DNA from: an uncultured Collinsella sp.
GTDB lineage: Bacteria > Actinomycetota > Coriobacteriia > Coriobacteriales > Coriobacteriaceae
Direction: 5' to 3'
NCBI GenBank assembly: GCA_902464485.1
Contig: CABQJJ010000062.1
Span: 1-10,170 of the forward strand
Length of the DNA: 10,170 bases
The position numbers and the translations under genes are program-made. Positions 6,389-10,170 of this stretch are shown here, one piece after another. Below the pieces are notes generated by a model. That model was not told the DNA's origin. It ran no database searches and was given only the letters and a program-made list of their open reading frames with translations. Within the stretch, counting starts at the first letter, position 1; each line of letters starts with the position of its first letter.

Positions 6389-6997
6389 CTAGCGCAGCTG
6401 GGCGTAATGGTTGTAAATCGTAATAGCCGTGGGATAAAGATAACGCCCGGACTGGATCACATAGACCAGACCCTGCGCAAAACAGGAGAAGAACAACTCG
6501 TCGAGTGAGGACTTCCCAACCATCTTGCGCAGCGCATGGGCATAATCGCCGTGGCGGTTGGGTTCAATGGCATCGGCAACAAAGACCACCATATCGAGCG
6601 GCGTCATGTCGCAAGCGCCAACGGTGTGACGGTCGACAGCCTGAAAGACCGCCGGCGAAAGCTCGGGAAAAAGCTGCGGAAGCTCATAGGCGGCAACCGG
6701 TCCATGCAATAGCGGCGTCGCGGCAGACGGAGAACCGGCAATCTTAATGCCGTAATGCAAAGCGCGCGTGACCAGCTCGTCGTCGGAGAGCACCTTGTCC
6801 CAGTCATGGATCAGGCCTGCGGCAGCGGCATCAAAGCGGTCGACACCGTATACCTCGGCAAGATGTAGCGCAGTCTCGGCAACCCCGAGCGAATGCACGT
6901 AGCGCTTACGTTTATCCTTCATGCGCACATCGAGCAACTCGTGGGTACGCGTCAATAGCGCACGCTCGTCGCCCTCAAACTGATCTTCTACCGACAA
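6389..6997 (-). CDS. yqeK: HD-domain hydrolase, YqeK family (Ap4A hydrolase, symmetrical)
   Basis: HD-superfamily phosphohydrolase; characterised YqeK proteins split diadenosine tetraphosphate into two ADP. 202 aa. Metal-binding residues are visible in order: His35 in RYVHSLGVAETA, the His-Asp pair His64-Asp65 in GLIHDWDK, His98 in LLHGPVAA, His124 in VDRHTVG and Asp142 in ADAIEPNR, all family landmarks. The start is a TTG at 6997, twelve bases after the nadD stop, with GGGGGAG four bases before it; the next ATG (residue 26) would leave the HD helix short, so I keep the TTG, though with less certainty than the gene itself. It lies between nadD and rsfS as in Bacillus. The C-terminal part (YVIQSGRYLYPTAITIYNHY) is also typical of the family. 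Confidence 0.92.
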   Translation of the reverse strand: MSVEDQFEGDERALLTRTHELLDVRMKDKRKRYVHSLGVAETALHLAEVYGVDRFDAAAAGLIHDWDKVLSDDELVTRALHYGIKIAGSPSAATPLLHGPVAAYELPQLFPELSPAVFQAVDRHTVGACDMTPLDMVVFVADAIEPNRHGDYAHALRKMVGKSSLDELFFSCFAQGLVYVIQSGRYLYPTAITIYNHYAQLR

Positions 6998-7009
6998 CGT
7001 TCTCCCCCA

Positions 7010-7687
7010 TCAATCAAAATCGTCTTGCCCAAGATCGGCATACAGACCGCGTTTACGGATATAGCCGAGCACGGACTCGCTCGTAAGATAGCGCACGCTC
7101 ATGCCGCGGGCAACCCGCTTGCGAATGTTGGTCGAGCTAATCGCCAGCGCAGGAATCTGGATATAGCGCACGTCGAATGGCAGTCCTGATTCCTTAATCC
7201 GCGCCCGGGCCGTATCGATGTCAAAGCCGGGACGTGTCGCAGCAATAAAGGTTGCCAGTTCGGCAATCTCATCAGCATTGTGCCAGGTCACAATATCAAT
7301 AATCGCATCGGCACCCGTAATAAAGTAAAGCTTCACCTGTGGCGGGTAAAACTCGCGAAGGGCATGCAGCGTATCGGCTGTATAGGTGACACCGGCACGA
7401 TCGATCTCGAAGCGGCTTGCCAAAAAGGCCGGGTTCGCGGCAGTCGCGAGGACCGTCATGGCATAACGGTCCTCTGCAGGCGTCACCGGCTTGTCGAGCT
7501 TAAAGGCAGGAGAGCCGGCAGGCATAAATAGCACAGCGTCCAAGTCGAGCGACTCGCGAGCCTGCTCGGCGGTAACCAAGTGCCCGTAATGAATCGGGTC
7601 AAAAGTGCCGCCCATAATGCCAAGCCGAAACTCGTGCCCATCCTTGATGGGCAGCTCGGGCAATCCGATTCCACCGCGCAGCGACAT
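7010..7687 (-). CDS. nadD: Nicotinate-nucleotide adenylyltransferase
   Basis: Joins nicotinate mononucleotide and ATP to form deamido-NAD, the shared step of de novo and salvage NAD synthesis in the cytoplasm. 225 aa with the nucleotidyltransferase alpha/beta fold. GIMGGTFDPIHYGHL (23-37) holds the (T/H)xGH ATP-binding motif as HYGH; MPAGSPAFK (55-63), TGADAI (124-129), W135 and the late ISSTNIRKRV (183-192) complete the signature. The ATG at 7687 is three bases past the obgE stop; GGAGG lies eleven bases upstream inside the obgE end, a little far but usable. About 20 residues precede the first strand, longer than in E. coli NadD, with no better start between. Co-transcription with obgE is inferred from spacing. 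Confidence 0.96.
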   Translation of the reverse strand: MSLRGGIGLPELPIKDGHEFRLGIMGGTFDPIHYGHLVTAEQARESLDLDAVLFMPAGSPAFKLDKPVTPAEDRYAMTVLATAANPAFLASRFEIDRAGVTYTADTLHALREFYPPQVKLYFITGADAIIDIVTWHNADEIAELATFIAATRPGFDIDTARARIKESGLPFDVRYIQIPALAISSTNIRKRVARGMSVRYLTSESVLGYIRKRGLYADLGQDDFD

Positions 7688-7690
7688 GGC

Positions 7691-9157
7691 CTACTCGCCC
7701 TCCGGGGTCTCAACAACGTCGACTTCGGTAGTGCCTTCGGAGCCCTCGGTGGCATCAGCCACGTCCGCACCCTCGGCCGCTACGTCAATAACCTCAGCGT
7801 CTGTATCCTCGAGCTCGTCCTCGTATTCCGAGAAGTCCTCGGCACCCTCAAAGTCAAAGGCGCGCTGGCAAATGCGAACCTCGTCGCCCGCACGGCAGCC
7901 GGCCTTCTCGAGCGCATCGTCGACACCCATGCGCGCAAACTTATGCTGCAGGTAGATGACAGCTTCCTCGTTTTCCCAGTCAGTCTGGATGACCATGCGC
8001 TCAATCGCGCGACCAACCACGCGGAAGGCATGAGGCTCTTCTTGGACAATGCGGAAACGCTTCTCGCGCTGCAGACGGCGGCGCTCCCACTCATCATCGC
8101 GCAGATCGACCGGCTCATCAGAGACCGCCAGCTCAGCGCGAAGCTTAGCCACCTGCTCGCCCACGGCAAGCATCAGGGTGTTGAGGCCGGCACCCGTTAC
8201 GGCGGAAACGGCAAAGAATATATGGCCGTCGTCGAGCGCGGCACGCTTAAGATCGGCAATCTTATCGGCCGTACCGGGGGCATCGCATTTGTTTGCGACG
8301 ACAATCTGCGGACGCTCCGAAAGCTCGGCACCATACTGCTCGAGCTCGCGATTGATAATGCGATAGTCCTCGACCGGGTCACGGCCCTCAAACCCGCCCG
8401 TCATGTCCACAACGTGCATGATCAGGGCTGTGCGCTCAATGTGGCGCAAAAACTGGTGGCCCAGGCCCTTGCCCTCACTCGCGCCCTCGATAAGACCCGG
8501 AACGTCGGCAACGACATAGGAGTACTCACCGGCACGCACCATGCCCAAGTTGGGCACAAGCGTGGTAAACGGGTAGTCGGCAATCTTGGGACGGGCGGCG
8601 CTCATGCGCGCGATGAGCGAGGACTTGCCAACCGAGGGAAAGCCCACGAGCGCGGCATCGGCCATAAGCTTCATCTCAAGCTCGATCCAGTGCTCCTCGG
8701 CCGGCTCACCCAGCTGGGCAAACGCGGGCGCGCGGCGCACCGACGTCACAAAGTGGGTGTTGCCTAGACCGCCGGCACCACCGGGGGCCACGACAACGCG
8801 CTCGCCGTCGTGCACCAGGTCGGCAATCTCGAACATCGGGGTCTGCGTCTCGGGATCGAGCTCGCGCACCACGGTGCCCATGGGGACCTTCAGAATCAAG
8901 TCCTCGCCACTCTTGCCGTTGCGACGAGCTCCCTGGCCGTGCGTACCGCGCTCGGCACGGAAATGATGCTTGAAGCGGTAATCGATCAGCGAAGACAGTT
9001 GGGCATCGGCCTGGATGACGACATTGCCGCCACGACCGCCGTCGCCGCCATCGGGGCCGCCCTTGGGAACAAATGCCTCGCGCCTAAACGACATGCAGCC
9101 GGCTCCGCCGTCGCCGCCGCACACGTTGATGCGGCTGATATCGGTGAACTGTGACAA
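7691..9157 (-). CDS. obgE: GTPase ObgE/CgtA
   Basis: Essential ribosome-associated GTPase for 50S assembly and stress control. 488 aa in three domains plus a tail. The glycine-rich Obg fold covers about 1-160 (VCGGDGGAGCMSFRREAFVP, PDGGDGGRGGNVV, GGAGGLGN). The G domain follows: G1 GFPSVGKSS (172-180), switch region YPFTTLVPNLG, G3 DVPGLIEGA (218-226), G4 NKCD (289-292), G5 SAVTG (318-322). An OCT domain lies at about 360-436 (RFRIVQEEPHAFRVVG to FDFEGAED). The last 50 residues are acidic and low in complexity. The TTG at 9157 begins the conserved fold and has AGGAGG eight bases upstream; no ATG is available before the conserved glycine motif. An intrinsic terminator sits immediately upstream, so expression depends on readthrough from rplU-rpmA or on an unseen promoter. 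Confidence 0.97.
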   Translation of the reverse strand: MSQFTDISRINVCGGDGGAGCMSFRREAFVPKGGPDGGDGGRGGNVVIQADAQLSSLIDYRFKHHFRAERGTHGQGARRNGKSGEDLILKVPMGTVVRELDPETQTPMFEIADLVHDGERVVVAPGGAGGLGNTHFVTSVRRAPAFAQLGEPAEEHWIELEMKLMADAALVGFPSVGKSSLIARMSAARPKIADYPFTTLVPNLGMVRAGEYSYVVADVPGLIEGASEGKGLGHQFLRHIERTALIMHVVDMTGGFEGRDPVEDYRIINRELEQYGAELSERPQIVVANKCDAPGTADKIADLKRAALDDGHIFFAVSAVTGAGLNTLMLAVGEQVAKLRAELAVSDEPVDLRDDEWERRRLQREKRFRIVQEEPHAFRVVGRAIERMVIQTDWENEEAVIYLQHKFARMGVDDALEKAGCRAGDEVRICQRAFDFEGAEDFSEYEDELEDTDAEVIDVAAEGADVADATEGSEGTTEVDVVETPEGE

Positions 9158-9165
9158 CAGAATCG

Positions 9166-9171
9166 CCTCCT
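9166..9171 (-). promoter_or_regulatory. SD site of obgE, abutting a terminator U-tract
   Basis: AGGAGG on the minus strand, eight bases before the TTG at 9157, and the reason for accepting that start. It begins at the end of the U-tract of the upstream terminator. AGGAG here is complementary to CTCCT in the 3' arm of that terminator (9182-9186), so it could be sequestered when the terminator stem is open. Confidence 0.7.
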
Positions 9172-9216
9172 ACAAAAAAGAAGGAGACCCTTGAATCCTA
9201 AAACTCAAGTGTCTCC
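9172..9216 (-). terminator. Intrinsic terminator between rpmA and obgE
   Basis: Minus strand: GGAGAC-A-CTTGA pairs with TCAAG-G-GTCTCC (9205-9216 with 9183-9194), six plus five pairs around one mismatch, ten-base loop, followed by TTCTTTTTTG (9173-9182). This is a standard intrinsic terminator for rplU-rpmA. Because obgE begins 15 bases after it with no promoter between, I infer partial readthrough. Confidence 0.82.
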
Positions 9217-9242
9217 CACATATGTGCTCTATGAAGGGTAAA

Positions 9243-9500
9243 TTACGCGTTCGCGAGCGGGCGTACGCTGACCCTGTGCTTGATACCCTTGTGGAACTCA
9301 ACGGTACCGTCGACCAGCGCGAACAACGTATCGTCCTTACCACGGCCAACATTCTCACCCGGGTGGATGTGCGTGCCGTGCTGACGGACGAGAATCGTGC
9401 CCGTGGTTACCGTCTGGCCGGCATAGCGCTTCGTGCCAAGGCGCTGACCGCGGGAGTCACGGCCATTACGGGAGGAACCGAGTCCTTTTTTGTGTGCCAT
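9243..9500 (-). CDS. rpmA: 50S ribosomal protein L27
   Basis: Large-subunit protein whose N-terminal arm reaches the peptidyl-transferase centre. 85 aa, the usual length. It opens MAHKKGLGSSRNGRDSRGQR, the canonical L27 start, and contains GQTVTTGTILVRQHGT and HPGENVGRGKDDTLFA. It lacks the N-terminal extension that Firmicutes remove with the protease Prp, and no prp gene lies between rplU and rpmA, consistent with direct exposure of the mature arm. The ATG at 9500 follows a modest SD-like AGTAGG eight bases upstream; 33 bases separate it from rplU. A terminator follows it, then obgE, the widely conserved rplU-rpmA-obgE order. Confidence 0.98.
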   Translation of the reverse strand: MAHKKGLGSSRNGRDSRGQRLGTKRYAGQTVTTGTILVRQHGTHIHPGENVGRGKDDTLFALVDGTVEFHKGIKHRVSVRPLANA

Positions 9501-9533
9501 TGTGTATACCTACTCTTTCGTTACGAGTGTAAT

Positions 9534-9908
9534 CTACTCGGCGACGGGAGCCTCGGCGACAGCCTCGGCCTCTGCCTTGACAGCCTTCTTGGCGCGGGAC
9601 GTAGCCTGGACCTTCACGATCTTCAGCTTGGTGAGCTGCTGACGGTGACCCTTCAGACGACGATAGCGCTTACGCTTGTGGAACTTGAAGACCAGCTGCT
9701 TCTCGCCCTTGAACTGCTCAACGATCTGAGCGGTAACCTTGGCCTTGGCCAGCTTGTCGGGATCGGTGACGATCTTCTTACCATCGTTGAGGAAGATGAC
9801 CGGCAGGGTGATCTTATCGCCCTCATTGCCCTCGATCTTCTCGACGGTGATGACATCGTCGGTGGCGACCTTGTACTGCTTGCCGCCCGTGTTAACGATT
9901 GCGTACAT
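9534..9908 (-). CDS. rplU: 50S ribosomal protein L21
   Basis: Large-subunit protein that binds 23S rRNA. Read from the ATG at 9908 it is 124 aa and opens MYAIVNTGGKQYKV, the invariant L21 N-terminus; a further ATG at 9929 would add MHEGQVN, which the family lacks, and the SD-like GAAGGG lies between the two ATGs, nine bases before the inner one, so the shorter start is chosen. FKFHKRKRYRRLKGHRQ and a Lys-rich strand mark the rRNA-binding part. The usual length is about 103; the last 20 or so residues (AKKAVKAEAEAVAEAPVAE) form an Ala/Glu tail similar in style to that of S16 here. It is the first gene behind a good promoter at 9951-9979. Confidence 0.97.
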   Translation of the reverse strand: MYAIVNTGGKQYKVATDDVITVEKIEGNEGDKITLPVIFLNDGKKIVTDPDKLAKAKVTAQIVEQFKGEKQLVFKFHKRKRYRRLKGHRQQLTKLKIVKVQATSRAKKAVKAEAEAVAEAPVAE

Positions 9909-9950
9909 GTTTACTTGCCCTTCATGCATCAGTTAGTGCAACAGCCGAAT

Positions 9951-9979
9951 ATAGTAGCAGGCGAAAATACCCCCGTCAA
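9951..9979 (-). promoter_or_regulatory. Predicted sigma-A promoter of rplU-rpmA
   Basis: Minus strand: -35 TTGACG (9974-9979) and -10 TACTAT (9951-9956) with a 17-base spacer, five of six matches in each box. The predicted start near 9944 leaves a leader of about 36 bases. The -35 overlaps the stop codon of the open frame to the right, so the spacing between the two transcription units is minimal. This is the best promoter in the window. Confidence 0.78.
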
Positions 9980-10170
9980 CGAGTATGTGGAGCAAATCCA
10001 CAAGTTCGCACAGGTATGGGGCTGACGAGTCGGCCCTCGTCGTCCTCGCATGCTTGATTCTGACGCTCGACATCGTAGGAGCAGATGGTCACGAGGTCTT
10101 GCATACCGGTGGAAACAATAGGTGCATCGACGCCCGGGGTCAAGCCCTGCAACAAAACATCAGCAGCAGA
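9976..10170 (-). CDS. C-terminal fragment of an unidentified protein (right edge)
   Basis: The minus strand stays open from the right edge to a TGA at 9976-9978, giving 64 residues of which SAADVLLQGLTPGVDAPIVS and GMQDLVTICSYDVERQNQAC are readable. The other two minus frames have stops early in the segment, and codon third positions in the first two thirds are GC-rich like the neighbours; the last 15 codons are less so. I do not recognise the family with confidence. DLVTICSYD followed about 13 residues later by GRLV vaguely recalls the T-C strand and the arginine of a sortase C-terminus, but this is only a resemblance and the segment is short. The gene would end inside the rplU promoter. It could be real and conserved, or a chance open frame. 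Confidence 0.4.
   Translation of the reverse strand, partial: SAADVLLQGLTPGVDAPIVSTGMQDLVTICSYDVERQNQACEDDEGRLVSPIPVRTCGFAPHTR

Noticed and set aside
7580..8767. A 395-codon open frame on the plus strand opposite nadD and obgE
   Set aside because: It is a mirror of two well-conserved minus-strand genes, with no SD or promoter and a composition that reflects their codons.
9217..9226. Ten-base palindrome CACATATGTG between rpmA and its terminator
   Set aside because: It is self-complementary and could bind a dimeric regulator, but it is short, lies downstream of a coding end, and has no second copy in the window that I noticed.
9986..10002. TGTGGA-gcaaa-TCCACA hairpin as a terminator for the right-edge gene
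   Set aside because: The stem has six pairs and is not followed by a T-run on the minus strand; it also lies inside the open frame.
9222..10025. A 267-codon plus-strand open frame opposite rpmA, rplU and the rplU promoter
   Set aside because: L27 and L21 are certain on the minus strand; the plus frame runs through the rplU promoter and its Leu/Asp-rich product looks like antisense translation.

Overview
The window is a dense, chromosomal housekeeping region from a moderately GC-rich bacterium. Separate glyQ/glyS glycyl-tRNA synthetase genes, clear Shine-Dalgarno (SD) sites, frequent TTG/GTG starts and Ala/Glu-rich tails on ribosomal proteins all suggest an actinobacterial relative in the Coriobacteriia, perhaps Collinsella-like. 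That placement is inference from style and gene order; no marker was searched.

Layout. (1) Positions 1-4357, minus strand: one tightly packed operon read right to left, rpsP - khpA - rimM - trmD - lepB - glyQ - glyS, with glyS running off the left edge. It joins ribosome parts and maturation (S16, KhpA, RimM), tRNA modification (TrmD), signal peptidase I and glycyl-tRNA charging. A plausible sigma-A promoter lies at 4414-4442. (2) Positions 4559-5812, plus strand: a lone dinB (DNA polymerase IV), divergent from rpsP, whose -10 box lies so close to the ATG that the mRNA is probably leaderless. (3) Positions 5821-9157, minus strand: obgE - nadD - yqeK - rsfS, closed by a strong intrinsic terminator at 5821-5864 that separates it from the convergent dinB. 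(4) Positions 9243-9908, minus strand: rplU - rpmA behind a near-consensus promoter at 9951-9979, with a second intrinsic terminator between rpmA and obgE. (5) Positions 9976-10170, minus strand: the last 64 codons of an open frame entering from the right edge, not confidently identified.

The genes work together around translation: ribosomal proteins (L21, L27, S16), assembly and dormancy factors (ObgE, RimM, RsfS), tRNA maturation and charging (TrmD, GlyQS), plus NAD synthesis (NadD) and dinucleotide hydrolysis (YqeK). I see no phage, transposon, CRISPR array, RNA gene or new multi-gene system. The items most worth a second look are small control structures: the rimM start codon in a hairpin loop, the terminator and SD overlap before obgE, the leaderless dinB start, and the unidentified tail at the right edge.
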